From: Candidatus Zhuqueibacterota bacterium | Lineage (GTDB): Bacteria > Zhuqueibacterota > Zhuqueibacteria > Residuimicrobiales > Oceaniaggregativiventaceae | Length of the DNA stretch: 61,924 nucleotides | NCBI GenBank assembly: GCA_014728115.1 | Contig: WJME01000277.1 | Coordinates: forward strand, 1-61,924 | Reading direction: 5' to 3' | Shown: positions 40,101-48,385 of the stretch, one piece after another | Layout: every line of letters starts with the position of its first letter | Numbering within the stretch: position 1 is the first letter of the stretch | Translations under genes and position numbers: made by a program | The notes under the pieces: model-generated | Told to the model about the DNA's origin: nothing | The model's input: only the letters and a program-made list of their open reading frames with translations | The model's database searches: none

Positions 40101-40362
40101 CTTTGTAAAAATCGTGTGCTGCGAGCATGGCCGCCACACTATGTTTACAATGAGCCCAGCTCGGACAGTTGCATAACGCAAAAAGGCCGTGCCGCGTTTC
40201 CCGGATGCGCACCTGATAGGTCTTGGAACTATGCACGAGAGCATCGAAATGATGAATCTGGACGTCCTTTAATTCGACACGGTCGTCTTCGTAGAGAGCC
40301 TTGCCTTTTTGGTATATGGCATGGCCGCCAAATTTTTTTATTTCATCAAGTGAAAGCTTCAT
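37192..40362 (-). CDS. SNF2-family helicase with N-terminal SWIM zinc finger
   Basis: A 1,056-aa DNA translocase. The SWIM finger is at about residues 62-75 (C-N-C-P-S-W-A-H-C-K-H). A middle region of about 450 residues is less conserved. The two ATPase lobes then follow: motif I DDMGLGKT with K629, motif II DESH, LTGTPIENN, and in lobe 2 GGTGLNLTAADYV and QAMDRAHRIGQ. This is the common bacterial RapA-related SWIM-SNF2 architecture; the substrate is probably a protein-DNA complex, but the cellular role is not known. It stands alone, with over 200 bp on both sides. Confidence 0.95.
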   Translation of the reverse strand: MKLSLDEIKKFGGHAIYQKGKALYEDDRVELKDVQIHHFDALVHSSKTYQVRIRETRHGLFALCNCPSWAHCKHSVAAMLAAHDFYKDHEDDLVYKQEHPDWREFFDNITQHMPSLRKPPGEETPRWRIVYLFSFDAEEWSIAPKRAYIKKTGELGRLTNIGQFDSEGSDVFYTPDDLVVIASLNRLNFREHPEPWYNQTRHVDYRPYYYKYGISSGYLFDHLYSRELYMDAGDMIGESISFAPFDAEIHFQYTDKEDRYELVPIVKFNNQEIKLNPRFRILTTDPIWLFFEHQLIRVKNINEVKFLLPFTQDRIAIEIPKNELDEFFQTRWPKLAAEQDFALPDDIEIKTITQIKHQRLVFRENKKALKIYIKFLYHSRAIDYDNPFPRLLFRENGSDKWIKVHRDLNAEEQAAETLVATGLIKSKDNGFEIPANKAANWLYKNLSAFMGNGYNIEGLDKLKSFRIRTGTPKIELDVTTEIDWFDLNLKIVIDGFQIPLRDIRRAVKNQQKYVKLNDGSLAMLPTDWLKKFRHLFYIGQLNDQSLRVSHHHLTLIDILHEQAENVQLDEPFRERIERMKKFQGIESQELPQTMQTVMRPYQKSGYDWLVFLQNYKFGGCLADDMGLGKTLQALAILLRAKMSGNQRTSLIVCPTSVVFNWQEEVQKFAPELNVLAHVGIDRSRPLDHLHDYDIILTTYGIMRRDISFLREKHFYYIILDESHKIKNPSSQTAKASRLLKSDYKLALTGTPIENNTQELWSQFAFLNPGLLGSLPYFKRAFIAPVEKDEDQETLVLLRRLVFPFILRRTKEKVATDLPDKIEQTIQISMTPKQEAIYAKWKDHYRSLVLNKIDEQGMDRARMNVLEGLVKLRQIACHSALIDPGVTEDSGKFIHLKEQIEEILAENHKVLIFSQFVRMLKIIRSHLDKQGIAYEYLDGHTVEREKNVHRFQENPDIKLFLISLKAGGTGLNLTAADYVILFDPWWNPAVETQAMDRAHRIGQERNVFVYRLITRETVEEKMLDLQNRKKQLVSNLITTDKGFLKSLTRKDIELLFS

Positions 40363-40581
40363 TTTCTAAAATCCGAATAAAAATGCCAATTGGTAATATC
40401 GACATTTTAACGTAAAGAAACAAGGATCGTTTCAATTTAATCGTTTAAAATTTTCGCAATAATTGGGCGGTTATTCATGTTGTTTCAAATGAGACAGGAC
40501 AAAGAGACCAGGTCATGAGCGGATTGAGTGGAGATGCAAAGATGCTGCTGAGATGTGAGGCGATGGCTGCTTTTGGATGTG

Positions 40582-40761
40582 CTATATCAGATGATGTTTA
40601 CGGAGAGAGAGGGTGGGGGTAATTGTGTATACCCTTTCTCCACAATGCGAGCACACATAAAGTCGACTCCAGGGTAACAGCCGCATCCACGCCTCCCTGG
40701 GTATGCGTTTTCGCAGCTGGCTTTTACAAAGCGGACAATGTTTTCCCAAATTTAACCTCAT
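40582..40761 (-). CDS. Small zinc-ribbon protein
   Basis: A 59-aa protein from ATG 40761, with GGGGG about six bases upstream. It has two CxxC knuckles, CPLC near the N-terminus and CSHC 27 residues later, separated by a basic stretch RKRIPREAWMRLLPWS. This is the layout of short treble-clef/ribbon proteins seen in many environmental genomes. A longer frame exists (to 40887) but its extra 42 residues are hydrophobic, overlap the divergent nitroreductase start and lack a ribosome-binding site. Function unknown. Confidence 0.55.
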   Translation of the reverse strand: MRLNLGKHCPLCKSQLRKRIPREAWMRLLPWSRLYVCSHCGERVYTITPTLSLRKHHLI

Positions 40762-40863
40762 CACAACCCCCGTTGTTAGGTACAGTGATATAAAATAGTA
40801 AAGAATAAGACTCGATGCAAATAGTAATTCACTCGATCTGAAAAAATAACAAAGGAAATGATT

Positions 40864-41475
40864 ATGGAACTCGCCGATTGTATTCAAAAACGTGCTTCGA
40901 TTCGCAAATATGCCTCAGACCCTGTTTCAGAAACTGACCTGCGCGAGATGATAAGACGGGCCGGAATGGCTCCCAGTGTGAACAATTCTCAGCCCTGGCA
41001 GTTTATCGTGGTGACCCATAAAGCTTTGCTCGAACAAGCAGCCGGTCGGGTGCACGAAAAGATCGATACTCTGTTTCCGCCTGCCAAGGTAAAGTCCACT
41101 GTTGATCATTTTTCCACTTTTTTTGAGAATGCGCCGGCAGTCATCTTTGTAGCCATCAAGCCTTATAGTGCCATTGCAGACAAGATGCTGGATCAAATGG
41201 ACCTGTCACACGAGGATTTGAATAGTATCAGACGATACCCTGACCTGCAATCCATAGGGGCTGCGGTGGAACATCTTTTGCTCTCGGCCGTGGATCTCGG
41301 CTATGGTGGATGTTGGCTCAGCGGATTGATGGTGGCGCGCAAAGAACTCGAAGAGTTGCTGCAAATCCGTCAGCCCTGGTCACTGGTGGCTGCCGTGAGT
41401 GTGGGCAAGCCAGCTGGTCATACGGTGCAAAGCGAAAAAAAACCTCTGGATGAGATCTTTACCCTGATCGCTTGA
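40864..41475 (+). CDS. Nitroreductase family oxidoreductase
   Basis: A 203-aa FMN-dependent enzyme. The N-terminal CIQKRASIRKY and MAPSVNNSQPWQFIVV carry the phosphate-binding Arg-Ser-Ile-Arg and the Asn-Gln-Pro-Trp cofactor loop of the family; the C-terminal half has GYGGCWLSG. Such enzymes use NAD(P)H to reduce quinones, nitro compounds or flavin-like substrates; the specific one is not readable here. AAAGGA lies about 7 bases before ATG 40864; another ATG is two codons upstream. It converges on the next gene with 3 bp between stops. Confidence 0.88.
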   Translation: MELADCIQKRASIRKYASDPVSETDLREMIRRAGMAPSVNNSQPWQFIVVTHKALLEQAAGRVHEKIDTLFPPAKVKSTVDHFSTFFENAPAVIFVAIKPYSAIADKMLDQMDLSHEDLNSIRRYPDLQSIGAAVEHLLLSAVDLGYGGCWLSGLMVARKELEELLQIRQPWSLVAAVSVGKPAGHTVQSEKKPLDEIFTLIA

Positions 41476-41478
41476 TTC

Positions 41479-42297
41479 CTAATGGCTTTTGCGCTGCTGT
41501 TTTTCGAGCATGATGCTGCGCTGGCGAAAGATGAATTGCAACAGACCGCTGCGGGATCCCTGTGTCAGTATTGTCTGGGCTGAAAACAGTGCCTTTTTTA
41601 TGGATTGCACAGGCATTCGCATTTCAGCGTGCAGACAAAACCCGTATGTGCCGATCATGTCCTCTTCACCCATAAACGGCAGAGGATCAGAGCCTGCAAT
41701 GATCCGAAATCCTCTGGAGGCTGCTTGAGCCATGAGGTTGGGCGTCGGCCATAATTTTGTGCGCATCGTGGTGTCACCAATGAGCATATCCGTGGAGCGC
41801 TTGGACGAAAGCAATGATTTTACGATGTTCCCTCGACCAAAAAACCATTTGCCTGGCGCCCAGTTCAACACTGCAAAGCCCGCAGACTGTTCTGCTTTGT
41901 CGATTACCTCTTTGGCTGACCATTTGCGATCCGGAATCCTCTCGCGTGTGCCGATCATGCTGATTTCCAGCCCCTCTTGCGTAATGACTTGCTGTCCAGC
42001 CAGGATCAACAGAGAAGTATTTTTATCCGCATTTTGACGCTCGATGATTTTTACGGCAGATGATTCACGAGTCTCTTCGATGTGAAATGTTTCCGAAAAT
42101 GCCGGATCTAATTCTCCATTGATCAGCTGCTCAAAAAAGAAACAATCGCTGCGTTCGGTTAAAAACCATACCGGCTGGGCCGCTTTGTGATTACAAAGAG
42201 CGCACAGACGATTACGTCCGCCGGCAATGGCGCGGGCTAAATCGAAATTTGGATAAATGTGCACATGCCCGTCTATGGCCAGGGGTGTCTTTTCCAT
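41479..42297 (-). CDS. PHP-domain-like protein (putative metal-dependent phosphoesterase)
   Basis: A 272-aa protein from ATG 42297 (GGGA upstream); a GTG 14 codons earlier is also in frame. The N-terminal IDGHVHIYP fits the first metal motif of PHP/amidohydrolase-like folds (HxH), and the later ILAGQQVITQEGLEISMIG resembles the PHP strand that follows. GSDPLPFMGEEDMIG may hold another metal ligand. Other PHP motifs are weak, so it may be a divergent or degraded member. Nothing in the neighbourhood (nitroreductase, DUF72) tells its substrate. Confidence 0.45.
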   Translation of the reverse strand: MEKTPLAIDGHVHIYPNFDLARAIAGGRNRLCALCNHKAAQPVWFLTERSDCFFFEQLINGELDPAFSETFHIEETRESSAVKIIERQNADKNTSLLILAGQQVITQEGLEISMIGTRERIPDRKWSAKEVIDKAEQSAGFAVLNWAPGKWFFGRGNIVKSLLSSKRSTDMLIGDTTMRTKLWPTPNLMAQAASRGFRIIAGSDPLPFMGEEDMIGTYGFCLHAEMRMPVQSIKKALFSAQTILTQGSRSGLLQFIFRQRSIMLEKQQRKSH

Positions 42298-42466
42298 GAT
42301 TTTCCCGTTTTGAGTGTCCGTCCAGAATTCGGTGACCACCGCATGATCACTCTCTTTGACCGGTTATTTAACCAGATGGCTTAAAAATATAAATTATTTG
42401 CTGGTTTTCAAATCCTTTTTTTTGTATTTTACATCGTTTTGCAAATTCTTTAAGGTGGGGGTCGAC

Positions 42467-43342
42467 ATGGCGGCCAACCTGTATATCGGCACGTGTAGCT
42501 GGAAATATGATTCCTGGAGGGGGCTGATATATCCTGAAAACGGTGAATTGAATTATCTCCGGCATTATGCCCAACATTATGATACTGTGGAAATCGATCA
42601 GTGGTTCTGGTCTTTGTTTGAACCTGATCATGTGGTGCTTCCCCGTGCTGATGTCGTGGATGACTATGCTGCAAGTGTACCGGAATCTTTTCGTTTTACT
42701 ATCAAAGTTCCAAACAGTGTCACTCTGACCCATTTTTACCGAAAACAAAAGAATGATCCGCTAAAAGAAAATGCCCATTTTCTGTCCGTGGATGTGTTCA
42801 ACCGGTTTCTCGATTCCATTCACCCCTTGCTCGATCAAACATTTTCGTTCATGCTGCAATTCGAGTATCTGAATAAACAGAAAATGGAATCGCAAAATCA
42901 ATTTCAGGATCGCTTGGCCGAATTTGTCGAGCCGTTTGCCGGGGATATTCCCCTGGGTATTGAAATTCGCAATCCCAATTATCTGAACAAATCTTTTTTT
43001 GAATTTCTAAACTCTGTTGACGTACATTATGTCTTTTTACAGGGCTATTATATGCCTGACATTACCGAGGTTTTTGGATCTTTTGCTGGCTTGTTCAATG
43101 ACCGCTGTGTGATTCGATTGCACGGTCCCGATCGAAAGGGAATAGAACAAAAGAGTTCTAAAGTGTGGAACAGAATCTATGATTCCAAAGATCAGGAACT
43201 GGACCGGATTGCAGATATGGTCCTGGAGCTGGAAAGCCGGCAGGTAGATGTGGCTTTGAATGTCAATAATCATTATGAAGGCTCTTCCCCTCTGACGATC
43301 CAACGGTTTCAGGATCTGTATGAAAACAAAAAGCATTCTTGA
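42467..43342 (+). CDS. DUF72 family protein
   Basis: A 291-aa protein with the DUF72 TIM-barrel-like pattern: YIGTCSWKYDSWRG at the N-terminus, FWSLFEPDHV, FRFTIKVPNSVTL, and EIRNPNYLN. Start is ATG 42467 with AAGGTGGGGG just upstream; 37 codons of open frame before it are discarded. DUF72 proteins (YecE-like) have no settled function. It is the first of four plus-strand genes (with galE, the TIGR01777 epimerase and lhgO) spaced 32-80 bp apart. Confidence 0.88.
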   Translation: MAANLYIGTCSWKYDSWRGLIYPENGELNYLRHYAQHYDTVEIDQWFWSLFEPDHVVLPRADVVDDYAASVPESFRFTIKVPNSVTLTHFYRKQKNDPLKENAHFLSVDVFNRFLDSIHPLLDQTFSFMLQFEYLNKQKMESQNQFQDRLAEFVEPFAGDIPLGIEIRNPNYLNKSFFEFLNSVDVHYVFLQGYYMPDITEVFGSFAGLFNDRCVIRLHGPDRKGIEQKSSKVWNRIYDSKDQELDRIADMVLELESRQVDVALNVNNHYEGSSPLTIQRFQDLYENKKHS

Positions 43343-43374
43343 TATTTTTGCATGACCCTTGAAAGGAAATAACA

Positions 43375-44391
43375 ATGAAAGTGCTGGTCACTGGCGGAGC
43401 AGGATATATCGGAAGTCATACCGTGGTCGAGCTGTTGCAGACAGGACATGAGATCAGTGTGATCGATAATCTATCCAACAGTAAACCAGAAGCCTTGAAA
43501 CGTGTGATGGAATTGAGCGGTCGTGAATTCGATTTTTTCAATGTCGATTTGCTGGACGAGGCCGCCCTGAATGAGATTTTTAAAACTCAGGTTTTTGATG
43601 CTGTCATCCATTTTGCCGGACTCAAAGCTGTAGGTGAATCCACACAAATTCCCTTGACTTATTATCATAACAATATTTCCAGTACGCTGTTGCTATGCAA
43701 AGCCATGAAAGAGAATCGGGTCAAACGGCTGGTGTTCAGCTCTTCCGCAACAGTCTATGGTGATCCTGCACGTGTTCCCATTACAGAGGTTTTTCCGCTC
43801 AGTGCCACTAACCCCTATGGCCGGACAAAGTTGATGATCGAAGATATTTTACGCGATATTGCACTTTCTGATCCTGATTGGCAGATTGCGATTTTACGGT
43901 ATTTCAACCCTATTGGCGCTCACCCCAGCGGACGTATCGGGGAAGATCCCAACGGTATTCCCAATAACCTGGTGCCCTATATCGCTCAAGTGGCTGTTGG
44001 AAAACTGGAAAAATTGCACATTTTTGGCAATGACTATCCTACGCGGGATGGCACAGGTATTCGCGATTATATCCATGTGAGAGATCTGGCCAGAGGACAT
44101 CTCAAGGCTCTGGAAAAACTGAAAGGCGACCCCGGCCTGGTGACATATAATCTGGGCACCGGCCAGGGCTACAGCGTGCTGGAGGTGGTAAAGGCATTTG
44201 AAAAGGCATGCAAAAAAACTATACCCTATGAAATAGCAGATCGCCGGTCCGGTGATGTCGCCTCTTGCTATGCTGATCCGGGCCTGGCACAACAAGAACT
44301 CGACTGGCAATGCGAGTACGGTATCGAAGACATGTGCCGTGATACCTGGAACTGGCAGCAAAATAATCCAAATGGCTATCCAGAAGGATGA
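43375..44391 (+). CDS. galE: UDP-glucose 4-epimerase GalE
   Basis: A 338-aa extended short-chain dehydrogenase, the same length as Escherichia coli GalE. The NAD-binding motif GGAGYIGSH is at residues 7-15, the catalytic Ser is in SSSATVYG and the Tyr-x-x-x-Lys pair is Y148/K152 (NPYGRTK). It interconverts UDP-glucose and UDP-galactose for sugar catabolism and envelope polysaccharide. GAAAGGAA precedes the ATG. FNPIGAHPSG downstream of the active site is typical of GalE rather than other epimerases. Confidence 0.95.
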   Translation: MKVLVTGGAGYIGSHTVVELLQTGHEISVIDNLSNSKPEALKRVMELSGREFDFFNVDLLDEAALNEIFKTQVFDAVIHFAGLKAVGESTQIPLTYYHNNISSTLLLCKAMKENRVKRLVFSSSATVYGDPARVPITEVFPLSATNPYGRTKLMIEDILRDIALSDPDWQIAILRYFNPIGAHPSGRIGEDPNGIPNNLVPYIAQVAVGKLEKLHIFGNDYPTRDGTGIRDYIHVRDLARGHLKALEKLKGDPGLVTYNLGTGQGYSVLEVVKAFEKACKKTIPYEIADRRSGDVASCYADPGLAQQELDWQCEYGIEDMCRDTWNWQQNNPNGYPEG

Positions 44392-44470
44392 CCAATCGTT
44401 TTATAATTTGAAATTCTTGCAAATATTAAAAGACCTCAGTTTGTTAGGTTAAATGCAAAAGGAGGTTACG

Positions 44471-45361
44471 ATGAAGATTGCCATAACCGGAAGTACAGGA
44501 CTGATCGGTTCTGCACTCTGTGAGCATTTGCGCTCCAAAGGTCATTCTATTTTGCGTCTGCAAAGAAAACGGTCATCGCTGGATGGTGAGAGCATTTACT
44601 GGAAACCCAGCGAAAGTGTTTTGGATTCTGATTCACTGGAAGGCATCGATGCTGCCGTTCATTTGGCCGGGGAAAATTTATTTGGATTGTGGACCCAGTC
44701 GAAAAAACAGCGTATCATGCAGTCGCGGATCATGGGAACTGCATTGTTGTCCAATGCCATGGCAGGTCTTAAAGCACAGCCCAAAGTTTTGATCAGCGCC
44801 TCGGCCATAGGCTATTACGGACACCGGCCCGACGCCTGGGTCAATGAAGAGAGTCAAAATGGTGACGGTTTTCTCGCCGAGGTGTGCCGAGAGTGGGAAA
44901 AAGCCGCCGATCCTGCCCGGGAAGCCGGGATCAGGGTTGTCCATCCGCGTATCGGCTTGTTGCTGAGTAAAAACGGCGGAGCATTGAAAATAATGTTGCC
45001 GGTGTTCAAGGCGGGACTGGGTGCCAAACTGGGGAGCGGTAATCAAATGTGGAGCTGGATCGCGATCGATGATGTGATCCATGCCCTGGCTTTTTTGCTC
45101 GAATCTAAAGAGGCCCGGGGTCCGGTTAATCTCGTGGCCCCCAATCCGGTCACCAATAAAGAGTTTACCAAAACATTGGGAAAGGTATTACATCGACCCA
45201 CACTGTTTTTCGTCCCAACACCCCTGATGGAATTTGCAGCAGGGGAAATGGCCCAGGAAACCATGTTCAGCAGTCAGGCTGTGCAAAGCAAACGTTTAGC
45301 CGAGTGGGGCTATTCCTTCAAATACAAAGAATTGAAAACAGCTCTTTCAGATCTTACCTAA
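44471..45361 (+). CDS. TIGR01777-family NAD-dependent epimerase-like protein
   Basis: A 296-aa short-chain dehydrogenase relative with ITGSTGLIGSAL at the N-terminus, HLAGENLFG, SASAIGYYG and a C-terminal DUF1731-like end (PTLFFVPTPLMEFAAGEMA). This is the YfcH/SDR39U1 group, whose substrate is not known. ATG 44471 has AGGAGG six bases upstream. It starts 80 bp after galE and ends 33 bp before lhgO. Confidence 0.88.
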   Translation: MKIAITGSTGLIGSALCEHLRSKGHSILRLQRKRSSLDGESIYWKPSESVLDSDSLEGIDAAVHLAGENLFGLWTQSKKQRIMQSRIMGTALLSNAMAGLKAQPKVLISASAIGYYGHRPDAWVNEESQNGDGFLAEVCREWEKAADPAREAGIRVVHPRIGLLLSKNGGALKIMLPVFKAGLGAKLGSGNQMWSWIAIDDVIHALAFLLESKEARGPVNLVAPNPVTNKEFTKTLGKVLHRPTLFFVPTPLMEFAAGEMAQETMFSSQAVQSKRLAEWGYSFKYKELKTALSDLT

Positions 45362-45393
45362 ACGATATCTGGCAAGTAGAGAGGAGATGGATT

Positions 45394-46596
45394 ATGAACA
45401 AAACACAATATGATGTTGCCATCATTGGTGGCGGAATCGTGGGACTCGCAACAGCCATGGCATTGAGCAAGCGTGCCAAAGTGGTGGTGCTTGAAGCCGA
45501 GGACCGACTGGCCGCCCATCAAACCGGGAATAATAGCGGGGTTATCCACAGTGGCTTGTATTACAAACCCGGATCTCTCAAAGCCAAAAATTGTACCACA
45601 GGCCGTGAAACCCTTTACGCCTTTTGCCAGGAGCACGATATCGCTCATGACAATTGTGGTAAAGTGGCTGTGGCAACCGATGAATCTCAGCTTCCCTCTC
45701 TGGAAGAGCTGCTGCGACGCGGTACAGCAAACGGACTGGAGGGACTGAAAAAGATCTCTGCTGAGGAAATCAAGGAATATGAACCCCATGTCTCGGGTAT
45801 CGCCGCCCTTTATGTACCACAAACCGGTATTGTGGATTTTGTCGAGGTTTGTGAAAAGTTTGCTCATGTGGTAAAGGAAAATGGGGGCCATATCCAGCTA
45901 AAGACTCGGTTTCTGGCCCTGAAGAATGAATCTCAGGGCCTGGTGCTGGAGACCTCTCAGGGAGAACTCAGAGCCAAGGCATTGATCAATTGCGGGGGGC
46001 TCTATTCTGACCGTATTGCCCGTACCTGCGGTGTGGATCCCAAACTCACCATCATTCCTTTTCGTGGTGAATATTATGAACTGGTTTCCAAATCGCATGG
46101 CTTGGTGAACAACCTGGTTTACCCGGTACCGGATCCGCGGTTTCCTTTTCTGGGCGTGCATTTTACCCGTATGATCCACGGCGGAGTAGAAGCCGGGCCC
46201 AATGCGGTTCTGGCATTTAAACGCGAGGGGTATAACAAAACCAGTTTTTCGCTGCGCGATACCCTCGGATTTCTCTCTTTTCCGGGTTTCTGGATCATGG
46301 GATTAAAGCACTGGCGCATGAGTGTGGGCGAGTATTATCGCTCATTTAGTAAAAAAGCGTTTGTCGCGGCGTTACAAAAGCTGATCCCCGAGATCACCGA
46401 AGATGATCTGGTCCCTGGCGGGGCTGGCGTGCGTGCCCAGGCTCTGGATCAGAACGGCAATCTTGCCGATGATTTCAGGATCGTCGAGGCCGACAAAATG
46501 ATCCATGTTCTGAATGCTCCGTCGCCGGCCGCCACTGCCTCAATCGCCATCGGAGAGACGATCTCTGGTATGGCTGAAAAACAATTCGGACTCTAG
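45394..46596 (+). CDS. lhgO: L-2-hydroxyglutarate oxidase LhgO-like FAD enzyme
   Basis: A 400-aa FAD-dependent oxidoreductase with the Rossmann motif IIGGGIVGLATA, the LhgO-type segment HQTGNNSGVIHSGLYY and GLYSDRIA. LhgO oxidises L-2-hydroxyglutarate to 2-oxoglutarate, passing electrons to the membrane quinone pool, and so repairs a side product of central metabolism. ATG 45394 has GAGGAGA eight bases before it. The length matches the family. No transcription terminator was found after it. Confidence 0.9.
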   Translation: MNKTQYDVAIIGGGIVGLATAMALSKRAKVVVLEAEDRLAAHQTGNNSGVIHSGLYYKPGSLKAKNCTTGRETLYAFCQEHDIAHDNCGKVAVATDESQLPSLEELLRRGTANGLEGLKKISAEEIKEYEPHVSGIAALYVPQTGIVDFVEVCEKFAHVVKENGGHIQLKTRFLALKNESQGLVLETSQGELRAKALINCGGLYSDRIARTCGVDPKLTIIPFRGEYYELVSKSHGLVNNLVYPVPDPRFPFLGVHFTRMIHGGVEAGPNAVLAFKREGYNKTSFSLRDTLGFLSFPGFWIMGLKHWRMSVGEYYRSFSKKAFVAALQKLIPEITEDDLVPGGAGVRAQALDQNGNLADDFRIVEADKMIHVLNAPSPAATASIAIGETISGMAEKQFGL

Positions 46597-46698
46597 GGTG
46601 ACATTCATCTGGCCACACGTTGAATTCTGTTAATGCCTGTATTCTTTCAGAAAATATTTGCATAAAAAGATAAAAGAGTGTTTTGTCTTAAATTTTGC

Positions 46699-46726
46699 TT
46701 GACTTTAAATTTAAAAAGAGTATATT
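46699..46726 (+). promoter_or_regulatory. Strong sigma-70-type promoter upstream of the TetR gene
   Basis: TTGACT (46699-46704) and TATATT (46721-46726) are 16 bases apart. The 12-base palindrome TTTAAATTTAAA at 46704-46715 lies between them and could be an operator for the TetR protein encoded next. Transcription from here would begin near 46733, so the ATG at 46731 cannot be the start. Confidence 0.6.
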
Positions 46727-46757
46727 GTGAATGTTTGCTAAACAGATGGTTGTCATT

Positions 46758-47120
46758 ATGACGCATCGACAGCAAGAAATCGTGGATCATGCCATCGAGC
46801 TGATCGCTGAAGGCGGAGTGCAAGTCCTGACGATGAAGCGGCTGGCATCCCGTTTAGGGATGAGTGAGCCAGCATTATATCGTCATTTCGCAGGAAAGGC
46901 GGATATTCTTTTGGCGATACTCGATCAGTTTGAATCTCGGGTCATGTCCTTGATTCACAGTTTGAATGAACTGCAAGAACCGGAGCAGGTGCTGGATCAG
47001 TTTTTCAACAATCAGATCCGGCAATTCAGTACCAGGCCTGCCATGGCATCCGTGGTCTTTGCCGAAGAACTGTTCCGCAATAACCACCAACTGTATTGTC
47101 CCTGTAAAAAAATCTTATAA
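46758..47120 (+). pseudogene. TetR-family regulator, truncated by a deletion
   Basis: Residues 1 to about 110 are a normal TetR protein: MTHRQQEIVDHAIELI, then the helix-turn-helix (VLTMKRLASRLGMSEPALYRHF) and the first ligand-domain helices up to EELFRNNHQ. Full-length members are about 190-200 aa. After residue 110 the frame runs into unrelated sequence and stops at 47120. At the same point a C-terminal Hcp frame begins one base shifted, so the second half of the ligand and dimerisation domain has been lost. ATG 46758 was chosen because transcription from the promoter starts after 46731. DNA binding might remain, but dimerisation would be impaired. Confidence 0.75.
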
Positions 47121-47814
47121 GGACCGAATCTATACCACCGGTGAGGCCGGATATCCCGGTGTGACGTACATTGCCGATCGCAAAGACAATGGTCAAAAAG
47201 ATTTCAGCACTCTTATCGAACAAGCCCGCCATTGTGCACCTCCGACTGAACTGGAAACCGGATCCCTGGTAGGTGGATTTGCTCATCACCAGGTGACGGC
47301 CCTGGCCGATAATGTCGTTCAAGCCGTAAAATCGGGTGCCATCCGCCGTTTTGTGGTCATGGCAGGCTGCGACGGACGCTCGCCCAAACGCAACTATTTT
47401 ACAGGGGTTGCCGAAACCCTTCCCAAAGATACAGTCATTCTCACCGCCGGATGTGCCAAGTATCGATACAATAAACTCGACCTGGGAGATATCGACGGCA
47501 TTCCCCGTGTGCTCGATGCCGGGCAGTGCAATGACTCTTATTCTTTGGCCATGATCGCCCTAAAACTCAAGGAAGCATTCGAGCTCGAGGACATCAATGA
47601 TCTGCCCCTTTCATTCGATATCGCCTGGTACGAACAAAAAGCTGTGGCTGTGCTGCTCGGACTGCTACATCTCGGTGTCAAAGGTCTCCGGCTTGGTCCT
47701 ACGCTCCCTGCGTTTCTTTCTCCCAATGTGGCCAAGGTTCTGGTGGAAAATTTCAATATCAAACCTACCGGTGAGGTACAAGCGGATGTGGAGGCCATGA
47801 TGGCCGGGAACTGA
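47088..47814 (+). pseudogene. hcp: Hydroxylamine reductase/hybrid-cluster protein, N-terminal ~310 residues missing
   Basis: An open frame of about 241 codons with near-textbook Hcp sequence from [13 protein letters not shown] to the stop. Using Desulfovibrio vulgaris Hcp numbering, spacing identifies C312 (NCIVP), C406 (MAGCDGR), C434 ([10 protein letters not shown]), C459 (DAGQC), E494 and K496 (WYEQK). The N-terminal Fe-S cluster cysteines and hybrid-cluster ligands H244 and E268 are absent, because the frame runs straight into the TetR gene upstream with no start codon or ribosome-binding site. Hcp normally has about 550 residues and reduces nitric oxide/hydroxylamine. This remnant cannot be active. 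The junction is near 47088-47092. Confidence 0.88.
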
Positions 47815-47891
47815 AAACACTCGAATGGAGTGACCGCACATCCGGATCGACGAGGGGAAAGGCGGATGCAGCTGCTGCATCTCCTTTCCTG

Positions 47892-48092
47892 TTCATTCTT
47901 TATCGATTGGCCTCTGAACAGGCAGATCACTCTTTTCTCATCAACAAGGGTGCGGACAAGACCGTAATTCTCGAAACGCCCTCGCTTTCCTACCGGTCCC
48001 TCTCTGATGCCATCACCGGAGAAACCCTGCAACCGGATGCACCCGTAAAACTTTTAGCCCATGATGGCCGTTGGTTGCGATTTGAAAACTAA
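47892..48092 (+). pseudogene. C-terminal remnant of an unidentified enzyme (glycosidase-like tail)
   Basis: An open frame with no credible start of its own (only a TTG, no ribosome-binding site) that ends SLSDAITGETLQPDAPVKLLAHDGRWLRFEN-stop. The pattern LINKG...VIL...ITGE resembles the C-terminal beta-sandwich of glycoside hydrolases, but I cannot name a family. It lies directly behind the hcp remnant and before a good terminator, which suggests it is the 3' end of a gene whose 5' part was deleted. Confidence 0.4.
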
Positions 48093-48100
48093 CTTGAAAT

Positions 48101-48130
48101 AGGCCGGCGCTAGTCTGTCGCCGGCCTTTC
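48101..48130 (+). terminator. Rho-independent terminator after the remnant genes
   Basis: GGCCGGCG (48102-48109) pairs perfectly with CGCCGGCC (48119-48126) across a 9-base loop and is followed by TTTC. Eight G:C-rich pairs make this a strong hairpin. The remaining 48131-48385 gap has no gene. Confidence 0.8.
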
Positions 48131-48385
48131 CTGCTTTACCTGATCCCCTCCCTCAGCCTGCCATTTTTTCAAGTCTATTATTTTCATTTGTTTGAGACTC
48201 GCTTTGACTGTGCTCATTCTTTACACTGTCTCTTTTAAGGGCTGTGCGTATTGTTTACATGCTCTGGAAACAAAGGCCCCTGGACATGAATCCATATCAA
48301 TAATTACAATGATTTAGCGTGTGTCCTTCTCATGGCATATTTATTGTAATTAATAAAGCGAGTTGAACTAATATGGAAGTGCATA

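Noticed and set aside
40762..40887. 42-codon N-terminal extension of the zinc-ribbon frame
   Set aside because: Hydrophobic, lacks a ribosome-binding site and overlaps the divergent nitroreductase start; ATG 40761 has a better site.
46966..47087. N-terminal part of the Hcp frame upstream of 47088
   Set aside because: This is the out-of-frame reading of the TetR coding sequence and shows no Hcp homology.
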